Assembly (NCBI RefSeq): GCF_024323335.1
Contig: NC_066584.1
Span: forward strand, 242,013,994-242,077,993
Length of the DNA stretch: 64,000 nucleotides
Direction of reading: 5' to 3'
Source: Lathyrus oleraceus
Taxonomy: Eukaryota; Streptophyta; Magnoliopsida; Fabales; Fabaceae
A program made the translations under genes and the position numbers. The stretch's first letter is position 1. Every line of letters begins with the position of its first letter. The notes under the pieces are model-generated. The model was given only the letters and a program-made list of their open reading frames with translations, did not search any database and was not told the origin of the DNA. Below are positions 46,447-57,941 of this stretch, piece after piece.

Positions 46447-47699
46447 TGAGCCAGTGTTGTAACCCGCTAAGCGATAGAAGGAAAGTTCGTAGGCTTGAGC
46501 GTTCTGCCTCGTCTCGCTTGGAGCTCCCCTTGAGCTCGCTAAAGCGAGGGTTCTAAAATTTTGTTTCCTATTTCCACCATAAAATAGGATTCATAATTCC
46601 GATTGATGTGAGGCCAGATGTGTTGGAAATCTATTTTAATGCTCTATTAGACGGTGAAGTAAAAACATGATTTTATGCAAATTATTGGTTGGTTAGTGAT
46701 GATAAACTATCATGTATGCTTTATGACTTATACTATGACATGTTGTATTGAATAAGAGTAATTGGTTCAATTCTATGATGATATGATATATGTTACTTGT
46801 TTCTTGTTTCCACCATAAAACAAGATTCGTAACTCCGATTGATATGGAGTTAGATACAATGGAAAACGAGTCTAATGCTTTACCTTTTGGTAAAGAGAAA
46901 CCACACTTATGTTCTAAGTATTAGTTGGATATTTGGTGAGGAATATTTATTCTTAAAGTCCTATTTGGTGAGGAACCTTTGTTTCCAATATCATATTCAC
47001 TCTCCTCTCACCCATTTATTTAAATCTAATGGTTCAGGTTCACTCTCATATTCTCACATAAAAATATCATTCTCATCAGTTTACCAGGTTAAGGGTCCTA
47101 AAAGGCCGAGATGCTGAGTCTCATACCATGGGGTATTGATCGGGGGGCCACCCTATGGAAACGGTTTTGAAATATGAAAGGTCATAAGGGCCCGATAATG
47201 AAAGGGGCAAATACATCATAGAGTTTCCTAAAACCGAGTTGGTGAGAAGGTATAGTATGATGAGGTAAGTAGGTCAGATGATCGTACCAATATATACAGG
47301 TCAGAGTTCGGTTAGGAGCCCCTAAAACGAGTACGTCGAGACCGACTTCATACATACAAGTCAGACCCGATATCAATGTTAGGATATCATGTGAAGAGTC
47401 ACAAGAGGCGGTTATAGAATGTTCCATGATGACATGAGAGTTACATATATTGATGGGAAAAACGTTACCTGACAATTATAGGGGCGAAATACGTTATATG
47501 AGGCTGCCTTTATGAGAGATATGAGGAGACAAGCATTAATGGATAAGGGATGAGTCAAGCCATATAAATAGGAGATTCCCCGGATAAAAACAACAAGCAA
47601 GAATCGCCTAAGAAAATACATCACAAACACTTATAATCAGTTATTTAGGACTCTCCCCGACGGATAACGGGAAGTGAATCTTTTAGTATTTTTAACAAG

Positions 47700-47840
<141 letters not shown>

Positions 47841-50745
47841 AAAATAAATTTACCAAATTATTTTTTTACCAAATGACCAATCATGAATAACAATGGATGA
47901 GAAATAAAAGCCATTTACATTTTGTTCCAGAAGAATAGACATAATCATTGACTTTTTGTGGGTTGTTGAATCATCACAAATGTGGAATTGGTCAAGTTAT
48001 AAATCTGTTTTGAGAGAATGCGTTGCCAACTAGCCGTAATATGTTATGTTATGGGGCCATTGGAATTATATTATTGTTTTCTGGTTCTTGACTGCAATAA
48101 CAAAACTTAAAATGTTTGATTACATGATTACATAGGTTATCATAAGAAGTTAAAAAAAATTCAAGTTAAAAACAAAACTTAAGAATCACACCATAGTTAT
48201 AGCACATCATTTTGTTAAAACTACTCGTGTGTTCCCTTAATTTTATTTCAGATGACATTTCAATCATTTTTTTATCCATTCCTTTCCTTCATGTTTTCTT
48301 AAAGTCGATTTTGTTATCTCTTTTAAGAACCTGTCAAGAAATAAAATAAATAAATAAAAAGTTCATCTTTAGGAAGAAGTGATTTTCATCCATCTGAAAT
48401 CCCAGATCTTTAATATAAACATGATTCTTTTAAAAGAAAAAAGCTAAATCTTCGTCTCCTATAATAATAATCCAAATTATCAAATTATCAAATTACCAAC
48501 TAATTCTGTTTAGTAACAACTACAAATGACCAAAATTAAAATATGCACACTTTTATTTTTCTTCAACCTTATACATGATTTTTTTACCTAATACTCCTAC
48601 AATTATATCTATACCCCTATATTTTGTTAAAATTATCAATTTTACTCTTGTTTGTTTTAATCAATTTACCATTTTATTTTTAATCATTCAATTAAGACTT
48701 CTGAAATTTGCACACTTTAGAACATATTAATAAAGACTAGTGGTCTGTATTTTTTTCTTTACAGGAACACTTTGATCAAGACATTCGGTTTATTGTGAAA
48801 CGTGTTCCGGAACACTGTCTTGAAGAGTTCCGATTTAGTATAAAAATGTATCGTTCTGGAATACTTAACATGTGTTCCGGTTAACACACTAATATATACC
48901 AGAACTCTTTTATGAAGACTTCTGATTTGTTAATTTTATGTACCGGAACTCTTTTATGATGACTTCCGGTTTGCGTTGTTAATTTTTTTTTTGGATAATT
49001 TTTTATTGTGCAGTGTCATACGGTGAACTGACTTGGGGTGTTTTGCTTTTTATCGCAATGTCGCGGATAGCAAGAGTCGCCACCGACTTTTCTTTTATCC
49101 AATAAGGAAAGGTGGAAAAGAACAGGAAAGACCTCAAAAGATTTTGGGTTCGGGAGGTACATTATACAAAGGGAAGGTGTTAGCACCCTTTGTATCCATG
49201 GTTATCCATGGGCTCTTAATTGCTGGATCACTTATATTTTTGTCTGAAAAGTGTTGGTGAATTGTTTAAAAATGTTTCGAAAAGAGAGTTCAACTTTGTA
49301 ATGATTCTCGTATGAATGTATACAAAGTATTTATCTCGTTTGATTTTGGAAAACAGTTTAGAAAAATATAACTTGGTAATGATTCTAGTATGAATGTATA
49401 CCAAGTGGTGATTTTCTGGGACTTGCAAAGTGTGAGGGTGGAAAATGTTTTAGGTTATGATCCAGTAATTGAGAGTTATACCTTCCTAAGGTCGTTATGG
49501 GCATTTCCTATCCTTGTGAGGGTAAAACTGTCCTTACTATTGAGAAGTAAGTAGTTTTATCCTTTGATGTAAAAGGGTCATCGTAGGGTCATCGATAGGT
49601 CATTGAAGGCAACAGTTGTAAGGATACCTTAGCATTCGAAGGGACGATCATCATTTAACCGTAGGCTACACCGAAGGGTCATCGAGGGACAAAATCATAT
49701 ATTCGAAGGCAACATCCGAGGGACTATGATTTATTTTAAAGGGACATGATGATTTAATCGAGGGGTCTTTGCTAAGGGTATCCCCACATTCGCGGGACAT
49801 GATCGTAATACCGTAATATCGTAAGGCAAAAGAGAGGTCCAAGATCACATATTTAAAGGTCATATTTTAAAGTCAATTAGGTGATTAGGATGAATCTCCA
49901 CATTAAAAATCAATACATTAAAATTAATACATTAAAATTAATTAAGCAATTTAGGGTGGATCTTCATAAGGGTATCCCACAAATAAAGTGGAAGACCTAA
50001 ACAACAATCTTTTCCTGGGATATGTGAGCCTTTACAAAATTCAGCAAACGGGTTAGAATACCAATCAGGATGCAATCAAGAGTTGCACCAAAGCAGTAAT
50101 AATATCAGGTAAACAGAGCATGGTTATGATAAAACAGGTCAGTTGGGCAAAGATCAAAACAGAGCGAAAAAACAACGGCATCCATTACAACAATTCAAGG
50201 TATCCAGGCATACTTAAGTCCACATGCAAAACCTCAAATATATTTATGCATTCAATTATGGTATCACATGTGAATTCGGAACATAAAGCGGCGATAGTAA
50301 CGCAAACCTGTTTGCAATTGAATTGCAATCTTGAATTGGCCGATCGGATCGAATTGAGCGGTGCCGCCGGCTTTTCCTTCAGGGTTTCCTTTAGGGTTAC
50401 TTGGAATAAGTTAAACAGTAGTCCTGAACACTCCACCACAAGCCGGTAGGGTTTGTTCCTGGATTCTTCAACTAAACAACAAATTAAAACGAAGGAAATA
50501 AACTAGATCCTAACGTAAGGTTAGATCCGGTAAAAAGGTACACAATAGTTTCCGTTGTAGAAACTATTGTGCGAAAAGGAATTAACTAAATGCTAAAAGG
50601 AAATAGGAAATTGCAAGGGAAATAGTGTAGAACTCGTAGGAAAAACGATGCCTAAGCTGCTGGAAAGGAAAATATGCAAAAGTGAAAACGGCAAAGAAAA
50701 AAAAATGTGGAAAAGCCTCTCTCCGCTTTAGGTTTTCAAAGTGGC

Positions 50746-50753
50746 TATTTATA
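50746..50753 (-). promoter_or_regulatory. TATA box of element C LTR
   Basis: Minus-strand TATAAATA in the context CCAATATAAATAGCC, a near-ideal plant TATA box. Transcription would start about 30 bases on, near 50715, which sets the U3/R boundary. Confidence 0.65.
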
Positions 50754-50891
50754 TTGGTGTCATTAAGTAACTGCCTGCTGCCAAAAGGTCTTCAACGTGG
50801 CTAATTGCATGGCGTGGATATAGGGCCCAACACTCCTCAACGTCTCTTCAAGTCTCTGAGGCGTTGCTTGCGCCCAAAAAGTAGGGGGATG

Positions 50892-51000
50892 GTGTGACGT
50901 TCGTCACACCATGTGTGACGTCCGTCACAGGGGTGTGCAAGGCGTGACGCTCGTCACAGCCTCTGTGACGCTCGTCACAGCCTCTGTGACGCTCGTCACA
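50892..51000 (-). promoter_or_regulatory. Array of five TGACG/CGTCA palindromes in U3
   Basis: Five inverted repeats of the form TGTGACG-NN-CGTCACA lie at 50892-50909, 50914-50929, 50944-50957, 50964-50979 and 50985-51000; the first has perfect 8-bp arms. TGACG is the core site of plant TGA-type bZIP factors. The array sits about 140-255 bp upstream of the TATA box in element orientation. Confidence 0.65.
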
Positions 51001-51371
51001 GGTGCAACACCGGTGTTGTACTTTGGGCTGGGCTTTGCTATTTGGTTCGTTTTCTCTCCTTTTTGCACCTCTTTTCCTCTATTTTTACTTGTGCTTCCAA
51101 ATAAGCCACCTGAGACAAATGGGAAGAAAATACCGCGTAATATCTAATAATATAAAGTGAACTGAAATAAATAATGATAAAATTTAATTGAATTAAGTCC
51201 TAAAATATGACATAATTTCATGTTATCACTAGGCGAGCGTGTAGCGAACAGGCCAGTTTGGGTCATTCGTGAGCTGGGCCTTCGTTCCTTTAAGATCAGT
51301 GTCATAAAAATGAGTCGGAGTGCCCTGAAAAATGCCTTGAAATATTAATGGGCAAATTTTGGGGTATGACA

Positions 51372-51384
51372 GCTGACCCTGTTC
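51372..51384 (-). other. Polypurine tract of element C
   Basis: Minus-strand GAACAGGGTCAGC directly precedes the 3' LTR. It is similar to the tract of element B. Confidence 0.6.
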
Positions 51385-51589
51385 AATATTCTTGAACCGA
51401 GAGAGTCAGAATGGTATGTACGCCATTCGTGGTCTGGAGGTGGAAGATTATTGAACACTAAAATGCCCAAAAATTTGCGCTTGTCAATCAGGAGCTAGTC
51501 TTGATGGAGATGGGCTTAAAGATGCCATCCAGGGAATTTGATGATGAGAACTTCAGGGTGCGTCGTTCATTAGACGATATCTGAAGACG

Positions 51590-52800
51590 TGGGTGTCATA
51601 CCGGGTCGTATGTTAGACCGTATAGTGAGTCCTCCATTATGCTGTCGACTTCGCCGGGGAGTCAGAGTGTGTTATACGCTGCTGGGGATAAAGAATCAGA
51701 ATGGATCACACGCTAGACCGTATCTGAATACCAGAGTGAGTTGTTCATTAGGCGGATGACCTTGCTGGGGAGGAAAGATCAGAATGGATCGTACACTAGA
51801 TCTTATCCAAGTTGCGGAATGAGCCTCCATTAAGCGGGTGATTTCACTGGGGATGGAAGATCAGACCGGATCGTATGCTAGATCGTATCTGAGTTGAAGA
51901 TCCAAATGGGTCTTATGCTAGACCGTATTGGAGTTGTAGGATGAGTCGTCCGTTAGGCTGTGTCTGATGATGAAAGGGTGTAGTCGTGTGCTAGACTACA
52001 CTTTAGAAATGTACCGTACACTAGGTAGCATCTGAGGAGATGAAGATCTAACTGGGTCGTACATTAGACTGTATCTGAGCAGGATGAGTCGTCCATTAGG
52101 CTGAATTTGATGATAAAAGGGGGGTAGTCGTACGCTAGACTACAATTCAGAAATGTACCTGTCACTAGGTAGCATCTGAGGAGATGAAGGTCTAACTTGG
52201 TCGTACATTAGACTGTATTCGGGCAGAATCCGAGGACTTAACGGTCTAACTTGGTCGTACATTAGACTGTCACTGAGCAGAATCTGGTCTAACTTGGTCG
52301 TACATTAGACTGTATCTGGGCAGAATCCGAAGACTTGACGGTCTAACTTGGTCGTACATTAGACTGTCACTGAGCAGAATCTGGTCTAACTTGGTTGTAC
52401 ATTAGACTGTATCTGATGACTGGAAGGTCTAACTTGGTCGTACATTAGACTGTATTTGATGACTGGAAGGTCTAACTTGGTTGTACATTAGACTGTATTT
52501 GATGACTGGAAGGTCTAACTTGGTCGTACATTAGACTGTCACTGCAGAATCTGACTTGAAGGTCTAACTTGGTCGTACATTAGACTATCTCTAAGCAGAA
52601 TCTGAGGATTTGAAGGTCTAACTTGGTCGTACATTAGACTGTCTTTGAGTGGTATTTGAAGATTTGAAGGTCTAACTTGGTTGTACATCAGACTGTCTTT
52701 GAGTGGTATTTGAAGATTTGAAGGTCTAACTTGGTCGTACATTAGACTGTCTTTGAGTTATTTGAAGATCAGAATGGATCGTCCGTTAGATCGTATCTGA
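51590..52800 (-). repeat. Tandem array in the 3' UTR of element C
   Basis: Around 25 degenerate units of variable length (about 42-60 bp; the cleanest are 54 bp) share the plus-strand core ggtctaacttggtcgtacat followed by tagactgt. Units at the 51590-52000 end have gatcgtatgctagaccgtat instead. Interspersed GGGGA-ended blocks include 51758-51771, an exact match in antisense to the primer binding site. The remaining 3' UTR (52801-53989) shows no gene, only looser motifs such as gctgggggat. Confidence 0.88.
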
Positions 52801-53989
52801 GGGGAAGGAGTTATATGTTGAGCTGAATCAGAATGAACCGTACGTTAGGCTGACTCTGATAGTATTTGTGTATGCTGTATTTGTAATAAATGTCTGGGAT
52901 GGGCTCACAGATGCCATCGTTAGGAGGATGTCAGAATGAATGTTGACATGGAGTATATCTGAAAGATGTATCTGAAGAAGAAAGTAGTCGTATGCTAGAC
53001 TACACCTCGGAATATACCGTACGCTAGGCAGTATCTGAGGGATATAGTTAAATCTTGAATGTAATTGATAAAGATGTCCGTCTGAATGGACCTTTGTTTT
53101 GATTGTATCAAGAGGATAATTAACCTGGAAGAATAAAGTTAGCTTCATGCCATGTCATGATGCATGAGATGCAAATGTTGTATGCATGCGTGTGCTGTGA
53201 AGTGATGAAATGAGTGAATTATGCGTCTGGAATAAATGAGAGCATTGTATACATGTGCATGTTATGAAATGATGTAATGTATATGATGCGGAATGAAAAT
53301 TGTATGTAGGTATGCGATGTGAAATGATGTAATGAATGCACTATGTGTCTGAAACGTTCTTCCAGGGGACTCTATTGGGGAAATAAATCTCAGTCTTATG
53401 GTCGGAGATATTTGTATTGATGATCCTTTCTTAGCTGGGGGATACTTGATTTCTGTCTGATGGCAGAAATGTTCAACAGAAGCCTGGCTGGGGGTGGAAG
53501 AGATGACCCATTTGTCTAGTAATGCCACTCTCTTCTGGAATGACTGGCTTTGCTGGGGGATAGGATTAGCAACAGATTCATTGGAAAGCATGATTAGACC
53601 TTCTCCTCGATCCTGAAGCCTGATAGTAATCGCTATTTCTATTTTATGCACGCATTTTTTTTGTAAACCTTGATCATATTCAAATGCATAAATCAATTCA
53701 AATTAAATCAATGGACGCTTATGCAAACAAAACAGAAAAGTAAAAATGAAATCATCTTTTTGGAAACAAAATTATATTGATTTGAAAGAGGGCCTATAAA
53801 CAGGCAATTTGTATACAAGGAGACAGAAATCCTAGTAAGAGGAAATCGTCAGGCAAACAAAGAGAAAGCTATGCAGAAAAAGTCCTATCGATTCTAATTC
53901 CACTACTGTCATTATGTCTTCAAGCATCTCATCTCCTGCTGTCGGATAGAAGTGATTGGCTTGTTCAGCCCCTTGAACTTGGATGAAGC

Positions 53990-54218
53990 TGTCTGAGAAC
54001 GGGACATAGTCATACGCTTTAATCCCTAATTTTTGCCTGGACCGCCTTTTCAGGTTTTCAGTCCACCAGGATACCCTTTTTTGCCCAAGCCGCCTTTTCA
54101 GGTTTTCGACTTGCCGGGTGTACATTTTTATATGTTTATCCCTAATTTTTGCCCGAACCTTTTGGTTCGCCGGGATGCCCTTACTTTTGCCTAGGTACGT
54201 CGACCTAGCGGGTCTCTT
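53990..54218 (-). other. Conserved 3' UTR module just after pol (element C)
   Basis: Read on the minus strand from 54218, this is the counterpart of 13409-13640 in element B, with matching blocks GAGACCCGCT, GGCATCCCGGCGAACC and two GGGCAAAAA-containing units. A 97-codon ATG frame crosses it, but B has only a truncated, changed version. Confidence 0.6.
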
Positions 54219-57200
54219 TTATGCGTAGTATTTTTTAACTATGTCTGCGTTCACGGGATGTGGGAAGTCTTCGCCATCCATCGTAGCAAGTATCATGGCT
54301 CCACCAGAGAATACCCTCTTAACTACAAATGGCCCTTCGTATGTGGGAGTCCATTTGCCTCTGGGATCACCTTGTGGTAGAATGATGCGCTTTACCACCA
54401 AGTCGCCAATTTGATACACCTGTCTCTTGACTCTTTTGTTAAACGCCTGGGTCATGCGTTTCTGATATATCTGCCCGTGACAAACAGCCGCAAGTCTCTT
54501 CTCATCAATCAAATTTATCTGATCGAGCCGAGTCTGAATCCATTCATCCTCGCCTAAACCCGCCTCTTTCATGATCCTTAGGGAGGGAATCTGAACTTCC
54601 ACTGGTAAAACGGCTTCCATTCCGTAGACTAAAGAGAAAGGAGTTGCCCCTGTCGAAGTGCGTACTGAAGTGCGATAACCGTGAAGAGCAAACGGTAACA
54701 TCTCATGCCAGTCTTTGTACGTTACTGTCATCTTTTGTATGATCTTCTTGATGTTCTTATTAGCAGCCTCTACGGCGCCATTCATCTTTGGCCGGTACGG
54801 AGAGGAGTTATGGTGCTTAATTTTGAACTGCGTGCAGAGTTCAGTAATCATCTTGTTGTTCAAATTAGTACCATTATCAGTGATAATTCTTTCAGGGATG
54901 CCATATCGACAAATAAGACTATTCTTGATGAACCGTGCCACCACATTCTTGGTGACAGAAGCGAATGAGGCTGCCTCTACCCACTTTGTGAAGTAATCAA
55001 TAGCGACGAGAATGAAGCGATGTCCATTAGAAGCCGTAGGTTTAATCTCTCCGATCATATCGATGCCCCACATTGCAAAGGGCCAAGGAGCTGTCAACAC
55101 GTTCAATGGAGCAGGAGGCACATGTACTTTGTCCGCATAGATCTGACACTTGTGACAGGTTCTGGAGTGATGGTGGCAATCCGCTTCCATGGTAGACCAA
55201 TAATACCCTGATCTCAGAATCTTCTTGGCCATTGTATGTCCATTAGAATGAGTCCCAAAAATACCGTCATGCATGTCTTCCATAATCCTTTCTGCTTCCT
55301 TTTTATCCACACAGCGGAGCAGAGTCGAATCATGATTACGTTTGTATAATACTCCGTTACTCAGAAAGAATTTAGCGGAGAACTTCCTCAGGAATTTTCT
55401 GTCATTGATGGATGCCCCTTCAGGGTATTCCTGAGCTTCTAAATATCTTCTTACGTCGTGGAACCAAGGTTTCTCCGGTACCTTCTCAGTGTTAAGTTCA
55501 TAACAGTATGCTGGTTCATCTAACCGTCCAATGGTGATCCTGGGAGCTTCATTGTCCCATCTGACTCTGAACATAGATGACATGGTAGCTAATGCGTCTG
55601 CCAACTGGTTCTCTTCTCGTGGGATATGTTCGAATGTTACCTCTTCAAAGTATGGGATTAATGTCATCACCAGTTCTCGGTAAGGGATGAGATTCGGATG
55701 CTTAGTGTCCCATTCTCCTTTGATCTGACTGATTACTAATGCTGAGTCTCCGTACACACTCAAAAATCTGACCCGCCGGTCTATAGCAGCCTCGAGTCCC
55801 AAAATACATGCTTCATACTCAGCCATATTATTGGTACAATGAAAACATAGTCTAGCAGTGAAAGGCGTATGGTAACCCTCGGGAGAAATGATTACCACAC
55901 CAACACCATTGCCCAATGCATTAGAAGACCCATCAAAAACCATCGTCCATCGGGATCCCCATTCGGGTCCTTCATCCGGTCTAGGTTTTTCATAATCAGC
56001 AAGTCTCATGACAAGCATGACATCCTCATCTGGAAACTCAAAATTCATAGATTGGTACTCGTCCACCGCTTGATGAGCCAGATGATCAGCTAGCACGCTT
56101 CCTTTGATTGCTTTCTGGGTAGTATACTGGATATCGTACTCTGTTAAGATCATCTGCCATCTTGCTATTCTTCCGGAGAGGGCAGGTTTCTCGAATATGT
56201 ATTTGATGGGATCCATCTTAGAAATCAACAAAGTGGTATGATTTAACATATACTGTCTTAGTCGGCGAGCAGCCCAGGCCAAAGCACAGCAAGTTCTCTC
56301 GAGCAGTGAGTATCTTGTTTCACAGTCGGTAAACTTTTTGCTAAGGTAGTATATGGCATGCTCTTTTCGGCCAGACTCGTCATGTTGCCCCAACACACAC
56401 CCCATTGAATTTTCTAACACGGTCAAATACATGATTAGAGGTCTTCCTTCAACGGGCGGTACCAGAATTGGAGGTTCTTGGAGATATTTCTTGATTTTGT
56501 CAAAAGCTTCTTGACATTCCTCATTCCATATCATCTCTTGATTTTTCCTCAGTAGCTTGAAGATGGGTTTGCAAGTAGCGGTCAAGTGGGAGATAAATCG
56601 AGCAATGTAGTTCAAGCGTCCCAAGAAACCTCTGACTTCTTTCTCCGTACGGGGAACTGGCATTTCTTGAATAGCTCTCACTTTAGCCGGGTCAACCTCA
56701 ATTCCTTTACCGCTGACAATAAAGCCCAAGAGTTTACCGGATCTTACTCCAAAAGTGCATTTGTTTGGATTCAATCTCAACTTGTACTTCTTCAACCTCT
56801 CGAACAGTTTGTATAAATGATCGAGATGTTCTTCTTCAGTATGAGATCTAGCTATCATGTCATCCACATATACTTCTATCTCATGATGAATCATATCATG
56901 GAACAAAACCACCATAGCACGCTGGTACGTTGCCCCTGCATTCTTTAAACCAAATGGCATTACTTTATAACAGAACGTGCCCCATTGTGTCACAAACGTA
57001 GTTTTCTCCATGTCCTCAGGCGCCATCTTAATCTGGTTGTAACCTGAGAATCCATCCATGAATGAGAACACTTTGTGTTGAGCGGTGTTATCTACCAGAA
57101 CATCAATGTGCGGGAGTGGAAAGTCATCTTTGGGACTCGCTTTATTCAAATCTCTGTAATCTACGCACATTCGCACCTTACCATCCTTCTTTGGCACTGG

Positions 57201-57699
57201 CACCACATTAGCAACCCATTGAGGATAAGAAGTAACGGCTAGGAAACCGGCATTGAATTGTTTCATAACCTCGGCTTTGATTTTCTCAGACATTTCGGGA
57301 CGCATGCGGCGAACCTTTTGCTTGACAGGACGACAGTCTTCCTTCGTAGGCAGCCGATGCACCACTATATCAGTATCCAACCCGGGCATGTCTTCATAAG
57401 ACCAGGCGAAAACCTCTACATAGTCGTGTAACATCTGAATCAATCTTTCTTTTACACTGTTTTCCAAATCTGCTCCTATTTTGACTTCTTTCTTGTCTAC
57501 TTCAGTACCCAGATTTACAGTCTCAACTGACTCCTCGTGTGGCTGTATAGTCCTTTCTTCCTGCAGTAACAGTCTGGCAAGTTCTCCAGGTACTTCACAA
57601 TCCTCCTCACTTCCATCCTCGGCTTGGTAGATCGGATTTTCAAAGTCATAATGAACAGTAGTAGAACTATTGTCAACAGGATCCAGAGTGGGTATGGAT
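54219..57699 (-). CDS. Element C pol: RT, RNase H, second RNase H, integrase
   Basis: The exon is open from the 3' splice site at 57699 to the stop at 54219. Counting from an internal ATG at 57467 (1082 residues): RT has FMDGFSGYNQIKM (136-148) and the catalytic YVDD (200-203). A first RNase H-like domain, typical of Ty3/gypsy, spans about 310-460. A second RNase H at about 505-630 has the acidic set Asp512, Glu552, Asp574 and Asp624. The integrase zinc finger has His740, His744, Cys771 and Cys774, and its core has Asp803, Asp864 and Glu900 (D,D35E spacing). The C-terminal domain ends NADIVKKYYA. No chromodomain is seen. Everything needed for reverse transcription and integration looks intact. 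It has no start of its own and depends on splicing to gag-pro. Confidence 0.95.
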
Positions 57700-57941
57700 C
57701 TGCAATTCGTTACGTGAGTGTGTGTAAGAAAACATAGCTCGTTTGGAAGATGACAGAAAAGATAAAGAGCGCAATATTTGAATGCAAAAAGTCCATTGAT
57801 TTATTGAATATGAATATGCTTATGAAAATGACAAAACCCTTAACAAATTAGCTATTGTGCCCCGGGCATAGACACAACGCTTGGAGAAGTTCAATTGTAA
57901 AAGCAAAAATTTGCAACACCAAAATAGACAATAACAATTAC
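57700..57941 (-). other. Ogre-type intron between gag-pro and pol (element C)
   Basis: A 242-nt intron from GTAATT (donor at 57941) to TTGCAG (acceptor at 57700), minus strand. The TAA stop of gag-pro (57940-57938) is part of the donor, and phases match exactly (two bases before, one after). This is the same design as in element A, though the intron sequences differ. Confidence 0.85.

Larger units (their letters stand above)
49014..51371 (-). repeat. 3' LTR of element C (2358 bp)
   Basis: On the minus strand it starts TGTCATACCCCAAAATTTGC at 51371 and ends CACCGTATGACA at 49014, with the inverted ends TGTCATAC...GTATGACA. The partner begins at 63226. No coding region is supported. It carries a palindrome array and a TATA box. 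Confidence 0.94.

Noticed and set aside
49033..49260. 75-codon frame repeated at 63245-63472
   Set aside because: Lies in both LTRs of element C, antisense to it; conserved only as LTR sequence.
53832..54125. 97-codon frame after element C pol as an accessory gene
   Set aside because: The counterpart in B is truncated with mostly non-synonymous changes; conservation is better explained by a non-coding UTR module.
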